From Terriglobia bacterium (lineage in GTDB: Bacteria > Acidobacteriota > Terriglobia > Terriglobales > Acidobacteriaceae): a stretch of DNA of 64,000 bases. Location of the stretch: contig JAIQFP010000003.1 in the NCBI GenBank assembly GCA_020073165.1, positions 186,001 to 250,000 on the forward strand, in the 5' to 3' direction. Under the pieces are notes generated by a model that did no database searches, was not told the origin of the DNA, and worked only from the letters and a program-made list of their open reading frames with translations. Positions 19,600 through 28,929 of the stretch are shown piece by piece; positions within the stretch are counted from its first letter, which is position 1; the number at the start of each line of letters is the position of its first letter. A program made the position numbers and the translations under genes.

Positions 19600-19628
19600 T
19601 TGACATCGTCCCCGTCGCCCCCTAACCT
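19600..19628 (+). promoter_or_regulatory. Sigma-70-type promoter of purD
   Basis: A perfect TTGACA (19600-19605), 17-base spacer and TAACCT (19623-19628) predict a start near 19635. That is about nine bases before the purD ATG; no Shine-Dalgarno is visible. Confidence 0.6.
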
Positions 19629-19643
19629 TGTTTATCCCGAGCT

Positions 19644-20915
19644 ATGAAGATCCTGGTCATTGGCAGCGGCGGACGCGAGCACGCGCTGGTGTGGAAACTG
19701 CGTCAGTCTTCGCGTGTGTCGAAGGTGTATTGCGCGCCGGGCAACGGCGGCATTGCGGACGATGCCGAGTGCCTTCCCGCCGACATGAAGAACCTGGAAT
19801 CGCTGCTGGCGCTGGCCCACCAGGTCCAGCCCGACCTGACTATCGTGGGGCCCGAGTTGCCTTTGACCTTGGGCGTAGTGGACGAGTTCACCCGGCGCGG
19901 CTTGCGTATTTTCGGTCCGACCAAAGCGGCGGCGCGGCTGGAGTCGAGCAAGAGCTTCGCCAAGGAATTCCTGCAGCGGCATCGCATTCCCACCGCACAC
20001 TACGCCATCTGCAATTCGCTGGACGAGATCCATCACGCCCTGCCGCATTTCCACATGCCGGTTGTGGTCAAGGCCGACGGGCTGGCTGCGGGTAAGGGCG
20101 TGGTCATCTGCAAGAGCAAGGACGAGGCCTCCTCGGTCGCGTCGGAAATGTTGAGTGGGAAGATGCTGGGCGAGGCCGGCTCGCGCGTGGTCCTGGAAGA
20201 GTGCCTGCAGGGCGACGAACTTTCTTTCCTGGTGGTCAGTGACGGCGAGCGAATTGCCCCGCTGGTCGCGGCCCAGGATCATAAGCGCATCGGCGACGGC
20301 GATACCGGTCCGAATACCGGCGGTATGGGTGCTTATTCCACTCAGACGATTGTGGACGATCAGATGACGAACTGGCTGGTGCAGCACGTCGCGCGGCCGG
20401 TCGTGGAGGGGATGAAGGCCGAGGGCGCTGAATACAAGGGCGTGCTGTACTGCGGGTTGATGATGACCGCGCGCGGGCCCATGGTGCTGGAATTCAATTG
20501 CCGATTTGGCGATCCCGAGACCCAGCCCATCCTGATGCGGCTGGAGAGCGACCTGGTGGAGGCGCTGGAGGCTTCGATTGACGGGCGAGTCAGCGATGGC
20601 GATTTCCGCTGGTCGGCGGATGCTTCCGTATGCGTGGTGATGTCGTCGGGCGGTTATCCGGGCGCGTTCGAGGTGGGCAAGAAGGTGATGGGTCTGGAAG
20701 AAGCCGCAAAGGTGGAGGGCGTGAAGGTTTTCCATGCCGGCACGAACAGGCGCGATGGCGCCTACTACACCGCAGGCGGGCGGGTGCTGGGCGTAACCGC
20801 GCGGTCCGCCGAGCTGGCGACCGCGGTGCACCGGGCGTATGAGGCCGCCTCCAAGATTGGGTTTGAAGGCGCGCATTACCGCAAGGACATTGCGGCAAGA
20901 GCGCTGAAGAAGTAG
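19644..20915 (+). CDS. purD: Phosphoribosylamine-glycine ligase (GAR synthetase)
   Basis: PurD joins glycine to 5-phosphoribosylamine with ATP, step two of purine synthesis. The 423-residue ATP-grasp protein starts MKILVIGSGGREHAL. It has the expected FGPTKAAARLESSK, VVKADGLAAGKGVV, GPNTGGMGAYS and LEFNCRFGDPETQ motifs, and length is standard. It is followed 30 bases later by purE and is probably cotranscribed with it from the promoter at 19600. Confidence 0.97.
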   Translation: MKILVIGSGGREHALVWKLRQSSRVSKVYCAPGNGGIADDAECLPADMKNLESLLALAHQVQPDLTIVGPELPLTLGVVDEFTRRGLRIFGPTKAAARLESSKSFAKEFLQRHRIPTAHYAICNSLDEIHHALPHFHMPVVVKADGLAAGKGVVICKSKDEASSVASEMLSGKMLGEAGSRVVLEECLQGDELSFLVVSDGERIAPLVAAQDHKRIGDGDTGPNTGGMGAYSTQTIVDDQMTNWLVQHVARPVVEGMKAEGAEYKGVLYCGLMMTARGPMVLEFNCRFGDPETQPILMRLESDLVEALEASIDGRVSDGDFRWSADASVCVVMSSGGYPGAFEVGKKVMGLEEAAKVEGVKVFHAGTNRRDGAYYTAGGRVLGVTARSAELATAVHRAYEAASKIGFEGAHYRKDIAARALKK

Positions 20916-20945
20916 ACCTTGGACCTCAAACTACACGGGAGATCC

Positions 20946-21452
20946 ATGAGCAAACCACAGGTTTCCATTGTGATGGGTAGCGACTCCGACCTCGAGATCA
21001 TGCAGGAGGCCGGCAAAGCGCTGGAGCAGTTCGGCATTCATTACGAGATGGATGTGACCTCGGCGCACCGCTCTCCGGAGCGGACGGCGGAGTATGCGCG
21101 CAAGGCGGCGAGCCGCGGCATTCGCGTGATCATCGCCGGGGCCGGCGGCGCGGCCCACCTGGCAGGTGTGATCGCGGCGCATACCACGCTGCCGGTCATC
21201 GGTGTCCCGATCCCATCTACGTCCCTGAACGGCCTTGACTCGCTGCTGGCGACGGTGCAGATGCCAGCGGGGATCCCGGTCGCCACCGTGGCCATCGGCA
21301 AGCCTGGTGCGACCAACGCGGGGATTCTGGCGGCGCAGATCCTCGGGCTCTCGAGTGAGAGCCTGGGGAAGAAACTCAGTGCGCACAAAGATCAGCTAGC
21401 TAACAGCGTGGAAGAGAAGTCGAAGAAGCTGAAGATGACGCTGGGGAGCTAA
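20946..21452 (+). CDS. purE: N5-carboxyaminoimidazole ribonucleotide mutase
   Basis: Class I PurE moves the carboxyl group of N5-CAIR to give CAIR in purine synthesis. The 168-residue product, from the ATG at 20946 that follows GGGAG, contains [11 protein letters not shown], the catalytic SAHRSPERT loop and [14 protein letters not shown] short Lys/Ser-rich C-terminal tail is added. No purK follows in this window, so its partner must be encoded elsewhere. It is downstream of purD, with an intact spacing of 30 bases. Confidence 0.96.
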   Translation: MSKPQVSIVMGSDSDLEIMQEAGKALEQFGIHYEMDVTSAHRSPERTAEYARKAASRGIRVIIAGAGGAAHLAGVIAAHTTLPVIGVPIPSTSLNGLDSLLATVQMPAGIPVATVAIGKPGATNAGILAAQILGLSSESLGKKLSAHKDQLANSVEEKSKKLKMTLGS

Positions 21453-21566
21453 CCATTGCAGATTCTTGATTGCCAAACCGACTCCGGCAGTGTGCCGCTG
21501 CACGCCAGATCCTTCGCCCTGCCGGGCTCAGGATGACGCCGGGAACGCAGGAATTTTACGTGATGG

Positions 21567-22448
21567 CTACAGCTTCAGGCTCTTCAGATACTGCCGCAGT
21601 GGTTCTCCCAGGTCGGGGCGCTTGAGGGCAAATTCCACCGTCGCCTTGAGGAAGCCCAGCTTGTCGCCGGTGTCGTGGCGCTTGCCCTCGAACACGTAAC
21701 CGTACACTTTTTCCTTCTTGAGCAAGGCTCGCAATCCGTCGGTCAGTTGCAGTTCACCGCCCACGCCGGCCTTGATCTGGGACAGGGTCTCGAACACTGC
21801 AGGCGTCAGGATGTAACGGCCGATCACCGCGATATTGGAAGGCGCGTCTGCCGGTTTCGGCTTTTCCACCATGTCTTCGATTTCGTAGAGCCGCCCGTCA
21901 AAGCGTTTATCCGCGGGTTTCACCTTGAGCACGCCGTACGCAGAAATGGCAGCGCCTTCGATCATCTGCGCGGCCAGCACCGAGCACTGGGTTTGCTCGA
22001 AGACATCCATCATCTGCTTCAGGCAGGGGGTTTCCGCATCAATGACGTCATCAGCCAGCAGCACGGCAAACGGCTCGTTGCCCACCAGCTCCCGCGCCAT
22101 GAGCACGGCGTGGCCCAGCCCCAGTGCCTCTTTCTGGCGGACGTAGGCGACGTGGATCATGTCCGAGATGTCGCGCACGATGTTGAGCAGCTCGGTCTTG
22201 CCGCGCTCTTCGAGCATCCTCTCCAGTTCGTAACTCACGTCGAAGTGATCTTCGATGGCTTGCTTGCCCCGGCCGGTGATGATGATGATCTGGTCGCAGC
22301 CAGCAGCCAGCGCCTCTTCGACGCCGTACTGGATGATGGGCTTGTCCACCAGGGGAAGCATCTCCTTGGGTTGGGCCTTGGTGGCGGGCAGGAAGCGCGT
22401 GCCCAGGCCGGCAGCGGGAAAAACCGCTTTGCGAACTTTCATCGCCAT
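21567..22448 (-). CDS. galU: UTP-glucose-1-phosphate uridylyltransferase
   Basis: This enzyme makes UDP-glucose for glycans and cell-surface polymers. The 293-residue nucleotidyltransferase begins MAMKVRKAVFPAAGLGTRFLPATKAQPKEMLPLVDKP, the standard family start, and has the FAVLLADDVID metal motif, VEKP and the C-terminal GDKLGF region. It is convergent with purE and followed upstream (in its own orientation) by a spacer of about 200 bases before mfd. Confidence 0.96.
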   Translation of the reverse strand: MAMKVRKAVFPAAGLGTRFLPATKAQPKEMLPLVDKPIIQYGVEEALAAGCDQIIIITGRGKQAIEDHFDVSYELERMLEERGKTELLNIVRDISDMIHVAYVRQKEALGLGHAVLMARELVGNEPFAVLLADDVIDAETPCLKQMMDVFEQTQCSVLAAQMIEGAAISAYGVLKVKPADKRFDGRLYEIEDMVEKPKPADAPSNIAVIGRYILTPAVFETLSQIKAGVGGELQLTDGLRALLKKEKVYGYVFEGKRHDTGDKLGFLKATVEFALKRPDLGEPLRQYLKSLKL

Positions 22449-22600
22449 GGTCCAGTTTCTCTTTCGGCACCAGAGTGAACCGGGGAATCGTGCCGCAGGC
22501 GGGCACCTACATCGCCCTTAACAATAACAGGAGTGGGAGTGGGGAGGCGAGGAGTGGTTGGGCGCGGCGGGGTTGGGACGATGGCCAGAGAAGTACATGT

Positions 22601-22656
22601 GGCCCTGCGGGCCTGACCGGGTCAGAGAACCCGGTCCCACACAAGCCGGCGCTACT
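22601..22656. repeat. GC hairpin cluster in the galU-mfd spacer
   Basis: GGCCC-TGC-GGGCC at 22601-22613 is followed by GACCGGGT-CAGAGA-ACCCGGTC at 22615-22636 and the flank CCACACA. GCCGGCGCTAC at 22646-22656 also occurs in the hairpin before rfaE1. The other bases of the 22449-22651 spacer show nothing recognisable. Confidence 0.55.
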
Positions 22657-25600
22657 TCGGGCTTACGGCTTCGTGGGCGGCCAGCTCTTCCAGGAGATCA
22701 TGCAGGGTTTGCAGGACTGCGTCGGCTCCGGCGGCTTTTATGCCGAACTTCAGGGTCCCGTCGGGGGTGAATTGCGAGCCGCGTTGCGAAGCCACGAAGC
22801 GGGCCAGTTTGCCCGCGTCAATCGCCGCGTTCTGCCGGAACTTGATGCTGACGAGGTCGCGCTTGCGCTCGATGCCCGTCACGCCCACACGCACGGCGAG
22901 CAGTTTGAGCGTCGCGTATTCGAGCAGATTGCGCACCGCGCCCGGCGGGTCGCCGTAACGGTCTTTCAGCTCGGCGCGGACGTCTTTGAGCTGCGACTCG
23001 TTTTCTACGCCAGCCACACGCTTGTACATGCGCAGGCGCTGGTTCTCCTCGCGAATGTAGTCCACCGGGATACGGATATTGAGGCCGAGGTTGAGCTGAG
23101 TTTCGGCTTCTTCGGGTGCGGCTTCGCCCTTCATCTCGCGGACGGCGCGGTCGAGCATCTGGGTGTAGAGCTCGAAGCCGACGGCCTCGATGTGGCCGCT
23201 CTGCTCGCCTCCCAGCAAATTTCCGGCTCCGCGCAGTTCGAGATCGAGAGCTGCGATCTTGAAGCCCGCGCCCAGGTCGGAAAATTCCTTCAGGGCGGCC
23301 AGGCGGCGACGCGCGATTGGTGTGAGCTCGATTTCCGCGGGCAGCAGCAGATAAGCGTAGGCGCGGCGGTTCGACCGTCCCACGCGGCCGCGGAGTTGGT
23401 AGAGTTCGGAGAGGCCGAAGCGCTCGGCGCGGTTCATGAGGATGGTATTGCAGAGCGGGATGTCGAGGCCGTTTTCAATGATGGTGGTGGCCACCAGAAT
23501 GTCGGCTTCGTGATGCATGAATTTGAGCATCACTTTTTCGAGCTCACCCTGGGACATCTGTCCGTGACCGACAATGATGCGGGCGCGCGGAACCAGGGTT
23601 TGCAGCTTGGCGGCAATCTCCCAGATGGTGTCCACGCGATTGTGCAGGAAGTACACCTGGCCGCCGCGATCAAGCTCCTGCTCGAGAGCAGACTGGATCA
23701 GCTTGTCGTCCCAGCTGGCCACCACCGTCTGAATGGCGATGCGGTCTTTGGGCGGCGTCTCAATCACGCTCATGTCGCGCAGCCCGACGAGCGACATGTG
23801 CAGGGTGCGCGGAATTGGCGTGGCTGACATGGTGAGCACGTCCACCTGCTTGCGCATCTGCTTCAGCCGTTCCTTGTGGCGAACACCAAACCGCTGCTCT
23901 TCGTCCACCACCAGCAGGCCCAGATCCGCGAACTTCACATCTTTGGACAGCAGGCGATGGGTGCCGATCAGGATGTCCACCTTGCCGGCTTCCACCCTCT
24001 GCAAGATTTCCTTTTGCTGCTTCGCGGTGCGGAAGCGGCTGAGCATCTCAACCGTGACCGGGAAGGCGGCGAAGCGCTGCTTGAAAGTCTCGAAGTGCTG
24101 GAAGGCAAGCACGGTGGTCGGTGCCAGCACTGTGACCTGCTTGTTGTCGCTGATGGCCTTGAAAGCGGCGCGCATGGCGACTTCTGTCTTGCCGTAGCCG
24201 ACGTCGCCGCAGAGCAGGCGGTCCATGGGCTGGGAGGACTCCATGTCGCGTTTGACGTCCACGATGGCAAGTTCCTGGTCTTCGGTCTCGCTGAATTCGA
24301 AGGCGTCTTCGAACTCGCGAATCCATTCGTTGTCGGCCGAGAAGGCATGGCCCTGGGCGGCCTTGCGCTCGGCATAGAGTTTGAGAAGTTCGTCGGCCAT
24401 GTCCTTCATGGCCTTGCGCACGCGGGCCTTGGTCTTGATCCAGGCGGCCGTGCCCAGGTGATTCAGCGGAGGCTTGGCGCCTTCGGATGACCGGTACTTC
24501 TGTACCAGGTCGAGACGGGTCAGGGGCACGTAGAGGCGCGCGGCCTCGGCGTATTCCAGCAGCATGAACTCGGCGTTGCCATCGCCCTGGTTGATTTCCT
24601 TCAGGCCCTGGTACTGGCCGATTCCGTGTTCAACGTGGACGACGTAGTCGCCGACCTGCAGGTCGCGAAAGTCGGAAAGAAAGGCGGAGACCTTGGATTT
24701 CTGGCGCTGTGGTTGCGCCGCCACCGCCTCGGACTCATCGAACAAGTCGCGCGAGCCAAAGATGGTGAGACCGGCCGCGGGCAGCACCACGCCGTCGGGA
24801 ACGTAGGCTTTCGCCAGCGTCGTGGTGAGGACCTCTCCGGCGAAGTATGCCGTCTCGTCGGCATAGCTCTCGCCGCCGCGGGTACGGCTGCCCAAGCGGA
24901 AAGAGACCGCGTACTCGCTGAAAATGTCCGCCAGGCGCTCGACCTCGCCGGTGTGGGGCACCGCCAGCAGTACCCGTTTGCCCTCGGCGATCTGCTTCTT
25001 GACTTCCTCCAGCATGGCCGGGACGGAGCCGTGGAAGCGGGGCGTGGGCTGGGAGTGGAACGTCGCGGACGACTCGTTCTGTTCCCCGCGCTCGATGCCG
25101 AGGTGTTCGATCTCCGCGCCGGGAATGGTCGCCAGCTTCTTCCACCAATTTTCCGGAGGGAAGTAGAGATCGGTGGGGCGGACCAGGTTGCCGACTTCGC
25201 TGCGTTCGTGGGCCTCTTCAATGCGCGCCCACATGCGGTCGAATTCCTGCCGGAGGCTGTCAGGCTCGTCAGCCAGCACCACAGCGTTGGGAAGCAAATC
25301 GAACAGGCTGCGATCGCCCCCGGCCACCGGTGCGTAAAACTCCCAGCCGGGAAACACCGTGACTCCGCCGGAGCGCACTGCCTGCTCGATTACCTCCTCG
25401 GAGCCGGTAATGCGCTTTCCGGAAAGGCGGGCGTGAATTGCGCCCAAGAGATCCTCGCTGACCGGAGTCTCAGTAAGGGGCAGCAGCAGGGCTTCGTCCA
25501 CGGGATTCGAGGAGCGTTGCGTTCCGGGATCGAACTTGCGGATGGACTCCACCTCGTCGCCGAAGAACTCGATGCGCAGCGGGCGGTCGGCCTCAGGTGA

Positions 25601-26185
25601 GTACACATCGAGAATGCCGCCGCGCAAAGCATACTCTCCGGGCATCTCGACCACGTCGGTCGAGTTGTAGCCCACGGTGTTGAGGTGGCGCAGCAGCAGG
25701 TCGGTGTCGAGGCTATCGCTACGCCGGACAATCCGTGCCAGATCGGCGTAATACTCGGCGGCACGCAGGCGGAGGGCGGTGGCGGTGATCGGCGACACCA
25801 CGATGGAGGCGGCACCGGTGGCGATTTTCCAGAGCGCGACCGCGCGCTCTTCCTGGATTTTCGGGTGGGGAGAGAGGTTCTGGAAGGGAAGCACATCGCG
25901 AGTGGGCAGCGAGACGATGGATTCGGGCTCGCTGCCTCCGCTCAGCTCCGAGAACGCCCGCAGTACGGGAATCAATTCTTCCGCGGTGTGGTTGTCGGGG
26001 ACGACCAGGATGAGTGGCCGGCCGGCAGCCTTATGCAGCAGAACCAGAAGCAGCGCCTTGGCGGTGGGGGTGAGCCCGCAGACACGAATCCGCCCCGTGC
26101 CCTCTTTCAGGTGGGAGGCCACACGCGCAAAGGCGGGTAACTTTTCCGCATCCGCGAAGAGATCGCGGACGAAGGGGAGAACCAT
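22652..26185 (-). CDS. mfd: Transcription-repair coupling factor
   Basis: Mfd removes RNA polymerase stalled at DNA lesions and recruits UvrAB. The 1177-residue product has the UvrB-homology modules at the N terminus (LPTRDVLPFQNLSPH), the RNA polymerase-interacting domain around VGDYVVHVEHGIGQYQGL, and a RecG-like translocase. The translocase carries LLCGDVGYGKTEVAMRA (Walker A), VVDEEQRFGV (motif II), TMSATPIPRTLHMS and the TRG motif region (RGRVGRSNRRAYAYLL). Length is normal. A TAGAAT box ends nine bases before the ATG with no Shine-Dalgarno, predicting a nearly leaderless message. Confidence 0.97.
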   Translation of the reverse strand: MVLPFVRDLFADAEKLPAFARVASHLKEGTGRIRVCGLTPTAKALLLVLLHKAAGRPLILVVPDNHTAEELIPVLRAFSELSGGSEPESIVSLPTRDVLPFQNLSPHPKIQEERAVALWKIATGAASIVVSPITATALRLRAAEYYADLARIVRRSDSLDTDLLLRHLNTVGYNSTDVVEMPGEYALRGGILDVYSPEADRPLRIEFFGDEVESIRKFDPGTQRSSNPVDEALLLPLTETPVSEDLLGAIHARLSGKRITGSEEVIEQAVRSGGVTVFPGWEFYAPVAGGDRSLFDLLPNAVVLADEPDSLRQEFDRMWARIEEAHERSEVGNLVRPTDLYFPPENWWKKLATIPGAEIEHLGIERGEQNESSATFHSQPTPRFHGSVPAMLEEVKKQIAEGKRVLLAVPHTGEVERLADIFSEYAVSFRLGSRTRGGESYADETAYFAGEVLTTTLAKAYVPDGVVLPAAGLTIFGSRDLFDESEAVAAQPQRQKSKVSAFLSDFRDLQVGDYVVHVEHGIGQYQGLKEINQGDGNAEFMLLEYAEAARLYVPLTRLDLVQKYRSSEGAKPPLNHLGTAAWIKTKARVRKAMKDMADELLKLYAERKAAQGHAFSADNEWIREFEDAFEFSETEDQELAIVDVKRDMESSQPMDRLLCGDVGYGKTEVAMRAAFKAISDNKQVTVLAPTTVLAFQHFETFKQRFAAFPVTVEMLSRFRTAKQQKEILQRVEAGKVDILIGTHRLLSKDVKFADLGLLVVDEEQRFGVRHKERLKQMRKQVDVLTMSATPIPRTLHMSLVGLRDMSVIETPPKDRIAIQTVVASWDDKLIQSALEQELDRGGQVYFLHNRVDTIWEIAAKLQTLVPRARIIVGHGQMSQGELEKVMLKFMHHEADILVATTIIENGLDIPLCNTILMNRAERFGLSELYQLRGRVGRSNRRAYAYLLLPAEIELTPIARRRLAALKEFSDLGAGFKIAALDLELRGAGNLLGGEQSGHIEAVGFELYTQMLDRAVREMKGEAAPEEAETQLNLGLNIRIPVDYIREENQRLRMYKRVAGVENESQLKDVRAELKDRYGDPPGAVRNLLEYATLKLLAVRVGVTGIERKRDLVSIKFRQNAAIDAGKLARFVASQRGSQFTPDGTLKFGIKAAGADAVLQTLHDLLEELAAHEAVSPK

Positions 26186-26194
26186 GCGGCTTCT

Positions 26195-26200
26195 ATTCTA
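26195..26200 (-). promoter_or_regulatory. -10 box of mfd
   Basis: TAGAAT on the minus strand places transcription start near 26188, about two bases before the mfd ATG at 26185. No -35 match is present. Confidence 0.45.
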
Positions 26201-26206
26201 ACAGGG

Positions 26207-26911
26207 TCAGCGGTGCAGCCCGGGATACATGCTGAAGTAGATCAGCAGCAGGTCGACGGTGTCCTGCACGCCGTGGGCAACGATGGGAACCCACAGGTTG
26301 CAGCCTGTGCCCAGAAACATCAGTCCCAGCAATACTCCCATCAGGCCTTCATCAATGATGCCGGTGATGCCCTGATAGGAGTGGGCGTATCCAAACCCCA
26401 TGTTGACTACGATCAAACTTACGAACCACGCCAGCCGCGTGCGCTTGCCCAGGTCGGCCACGCGATTCATCAGGTAGCCTCGCCACACCATTTCCTCGCC
26501 AAACGCCGCGAGAGTCCAGATGAATAGGAAGCCGAGAGCAGCTAGCTTGAAGTTTCCGGGGAGGTCCTGGAAGTCGGACAAGTCCGGTTGCTTGCCGGTG
26601 AGACGCGTCAGCAGCGGCTGGCTGACGAACAGTTCGAAGGTTTCCATCAGGAGTCCGGCTGCGATGCCGAGGGCCAACGTGAGTTTCCAACTGCGGTTCT
26701 TGGTGAGACCCACGTCCCGCCAGCGGAGGCCGCGGAGGCGCAAGGAAATCCAGCCGAGCATCAGGAGGAACGGAGTCTTACTGACGGGAATGAAGTGTCT
26801 CTCGTCGGCGAAAAAGATCAAGGCAACCAGAGCGAACTCCGCGAGCGCGAGCCATTTGCTCTGGCGCCAGGCGGCTGGCGTGTTGTCGGGCGCGGCGGTG
26901 GGATCATTCAT
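26207..26911 (-). CDS. CPBP-family intramembrane metalloprotease
   Basis: The 234-residue protein has about six membrane helices and the CPBP (Abi) active-site motifs EEMVWRGYL, FGYAHSYQG and HGVQD. In eukaryotes the family includes Rce1, which trims prenylated proteins; bacterial members are involved in bacteriocin immunity or unknown processing. It is the third gene of a padR-HAAS-CPBP operon, with AAGGGAAATATC before its ATG, so its expression should follow the PadR signal. Confidence 0.88.
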   Translation of the reverse strand: MNDPTAAPDNTPAAWRQSKWLALAEFALVALIFFADERHFIPVSKTPFLLMLGWISLRLRGLRWRDVGLTKNRSWKLTLALGIAAGLLMETFELFVSQPLLTRLTGKQPDLSDFQDLPGNFKLAALGFLFIWTLAAFGEEMVWRGYLMNRVADLGKRTRLAWFVSLIVVNMGFGYAHSYQGITGIIDEGLMGVLLGLMFLGTGCNLWVPIVAHGVQDTVDLLLIYFSMYPGLHR

Positions 26912-26927
26912 GATATTTCCCTTAACC

Positions 26928-27545
26928 TCACCGCCCTGCCACGGACCGACGGCGCCAGAAGGTGCGAATACACCACAGTCCGAAATGGAGGTTGACCAGA
27001 ACCATGCCCATGGCGAGGATCAAGCCCAGCGGGATGATCCACCAACCGAGCAGCTCTCTGCCGTTGACCGGCACGGGGCCGAATCCGAGCCGCAAGCTGA
27101 GCACGGTATCGGTTGAATTAGGAATCAACCAGAGTCCGGCGGTCGTGGGGTGAATGGGCTTCAGCAGCGCGCAAAGCGAGAGTGAGCCGGCGATGAAATA
27201 TCCGATGAGTGAGATCATCAGGATCCAAAATCCCGCAAAGCTCAGGCTGGCCCAGCGAAACAGACTTTGCAGGACGAGCCACGGGGAACGGTTCACCTGG
27301 GCCCGCTTCAGCAGGTCGTCGGTCAGGTATTGGCTGGCGAGGTTTTCGGGACTTCCGAGGGCGGCGAGCGCCTGGGTGACGGCTGCCGGTGTGACTTCTC
27401 CGGAAGGGGCCGCGCGATCGAGGATGTGGCTGCGCAGTTCCTCAACGATGTCACGCGCGTCGGCGTCGTTCATGCCGCGCAGCAACCGGCGCAGGGTGTT
27501 GAGGTAGGCGTCAATTTCTTGCTTTGATTCTGCAGAAACGTTCAT
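26928..27545 (-). CDS. HAAS-domain membrane protein
   Basis: From the ATG at 27545 (GGAAAG upstream) the product has about 205 residues. The N-terminal 75 residues form a HAAS-type helical module: EIDAYLNTLRRLLRGMNDADARDIVEELRSHI...AALGSPENLASQYL. This module is known to occur beside PadR regulators and is thought to couple them to membrane proteins. Three or four membrane helices follow. The start overlaps the padR stop region within TGAGTGATG, so translation is coupled. It probably acts as an anti-regulator or sensor, by analogy. Confidence 0.82.
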   Translation of the reverse strand: MNVSAESKQEIDAYLNTLRRLLRGMNDADARDIVEELRSHILDRAAPSGEVTPAAVTQALAALGSPENLASQYLTDDLLKRAQVNRSPWLVLQSLFRWASLSFAGFWILMISLIGYFIAGSLSLCALLKPIHPTTAGLWLIPNSTDTVLSLRLGFGPVPVNGRELLGWWIIPLGLILAMGMVLVNLHFGLWCIRTFWRRRSVAGR

Positions 27546-27548
27546 CAC

Positions 27549-27920
27549 TCACTTTCCTTTCCCGAGCGGCGCCAGCATCTTGCTCATGCTGGAGGAAAAT
27601 CGCGCCCACAGGCGCGCCATCTCAAGAGCGCGGCGCCGGCCGGCCGATGTAAGCAAGTAGTACTTGCGCGGATGTCCGGCGTCAGACTCGACCCATTCGG
27701 AGTCGAGCAGTCCCAGTGCCTTCAAGCGGCTCAGTAACGGGTACACCGTGCCTTCGACAACGATCAGATCGGAGTCGCTCTCCAGCCGGCGAATGATTTC
27801 GAGGCCGTAAAGGCGGCCATCCCAGAGCGCGGCCAGGATGGCCAATTCCAGGGATCCTTTGCGCAGCTGGACTTCCCACTTCTCGGCCGCGTCGGGTTCG
27901 TGGTTGCTTTGCTGTGCCAC
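27549..27920 (-). CDS. PadR-family transcriptional repressor
   Basis: The 123-residue winged-helix protein starts at a GTG. The PadR pattern is clear: LRKGSLELAILAALWDGRLYGLEIIRRLE, then VVEGTVYPLLSRLKALGLLDSEWVESDAGHPRKYYLLTSAGRRRAL. It is the first gene of a three-gene operon and sits directly behind a perfect palindrome overlapping its promoter, so it is very likely autorepressing. The predicted start point is at or one base before the GTG, so the mRNA would be leaderless. Confidence 0.92.
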   Translation of the reverse strand: MAQQSNHEPDAAEKWEVQLRKGSLELAILAALWDGRLYGLEIIRRLESDSDLIVVEGTVYPLLSRLKALGLLDSEWVESDAGHPRKYYLLTSAGRRRALEMARLWARFSSSMSKMLAPLGKGK

Positions 27921-27925
27921 GCACT

Positions 27926-27956
27926 ATACTATGCATCACATAGTATGTCCTGTCAA
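27926..27956 (-). promoter_or_regulatory. padR operon promoter with perfect operator
   Basis: On the minus strand a perfect TTGACA (27951-27956) is followed after 17 bases by CATAGT (27928-27933). The palindrome ATACTATG-N5-CATAGTAT (27926-27946), with perfect 8-base arms, covers the spacer and the -10. Bound repressor would exclude RNA polymerase. Start point about 27920-27921. Confidence 0.75.
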
Positions 27957-28005
27957 GGTGAAAATCGGGCCCTTTTGGGTGCGGGGATCGGCGCTTTGGG
28001 AGAGG

Positions 28006-28854
28006 TCAACTACGGAGCAGAGGCCGCGTCAGGCAGGTGGGGCCGCCGGAGCCGTTGATGCACAGCTCGGAACCGGGGAAAGCGCGGACGTCGAAGCCTG
28101 CCTTTCGCAGACGGTCATTTGTCTTCGAGTTCTCCTCCAAGGCGAGGAGGCGTTTGCGGCCGAGAGAGAGCACGTTGCAGGCGAGCGAGTCGCGTTCCGA
28201 GGCGTCAATTTCGATGAAGCGATAGCCGCGGGCTTTGAGCAGTTCGACGGTTTCGACGGCCAGCCAAGACAGATCAACCAGCGCGGTCTCGTCATCCAGC
28301 AGGCTCACTAGCGACATCAGGTGCAGGCAGGCCGCAGGCCCGGGCCCGTAGGGAAGCGGAGCGGAGAGGACTTCGACTCCCTTCGAGGCAAGCAAGGCAC
28401 GCATCTGGGCGATACCAGCGGCGTTGGTGCGATAGCCGTGGCCGATGAGCAGGGTTTGGGAATCGAGCCAGACCATGTCTCCAGCTTCGGTGGTGGCGGG
28501 AGGCCTGATCTCGCCCAGCACCGGGATACCGAGACCCTGGCAGAATTCGCGGTGATGCCGCGCCTCCGGCACCCGGTTGGGCTTGCCGGGATTCATCAGG
28601 ATGAGGCCGAAGTCGGTGGCGAGGGATGGGTCGTGGGTGTAGACCGCGTCGAGGGTAAGTTCGGCCGCCGGCCGCAAGTGAACTACTTCCGCTCCGGCAG
28701 ACTCCAGTTGATGGCACAGAGCATCGTGTTGGCTCTGGGCGATCTTGAAGTCCGGTTGGTGGTGAAAGCCGAGGTCGCGCCAACCCCCGGCACGCTCGGC
28801 CCATCCCGCCGAGCGGGGGGAGCACACCATTACGCGGTGCAATTGGCCGACCAT
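28006..28854 (-). CDS. Amidinotransferase-superfamily hydrolase (arginine deiminase/DDAH-like)
   Basis: The protein has about 282 residues from the ATG at 28854; a TTG 33 bases upstream is the alternative start. It belongs to the guanidino-modifying superfamily: an RVMVCSPRSAGW first strand, YTHDPSL, EAGDMVWLD with the substrate-binding acids, GHGYRTN with the catalytic histidine region, and the nucleophile cysteine in GGPTCLTRPL. Likely reactions are hydrolysis of methylarginines, citrulline formation or related guanidino chemistry. The exact substrate cannot be read from sequence. It is divergent from the DUF427 gene, with starts about 75 bases apart. Confidence 0.87.
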   Translation of the reverse strand: MVGQLHRVMVCSPRSAGWAERAGGWRDLGFHHQPDFKIAQSQHDALCHQLESAGAEVVHLRPAAELTLDAVYTHDPSLATDFGLILMNPGKPNRVPEARHHREFCQGLGIPVLGEIRPPATTEAGDMVWLDSQTLLIGHGYRTNAAGIAQMRALLASKGVEVLSAPLPYGPGPAACLHLMSLVSLLDDETALVDLSWLAVETVELLKARGYRFIEIDASERDSLACNVLSLGRKRLLALEENSKTNDRLRKAGFDVRAFPGSELCINGSGGPTCLTRPLLRS

Positions 28855-28929
28855 GGAATGACCGTTGTAGTGTTCCGAACTCGGCAAAGTTTGTGGCCGC
28901 CTTCCCGCTCAGCAATCTATTATGAGCGT

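Noticed and set aside
22475-23827. Long open frame antisense to mfd, and similar ones antisense to aconitase (15623-16693), the M20 gene (39803-41059) and the 57327 kinase (58560-60128)
   Set aside because: They mirror well-identified genes, have no Shine-Dalgarno or promoter and show composition typical of antisense frames in high-GC DNA.
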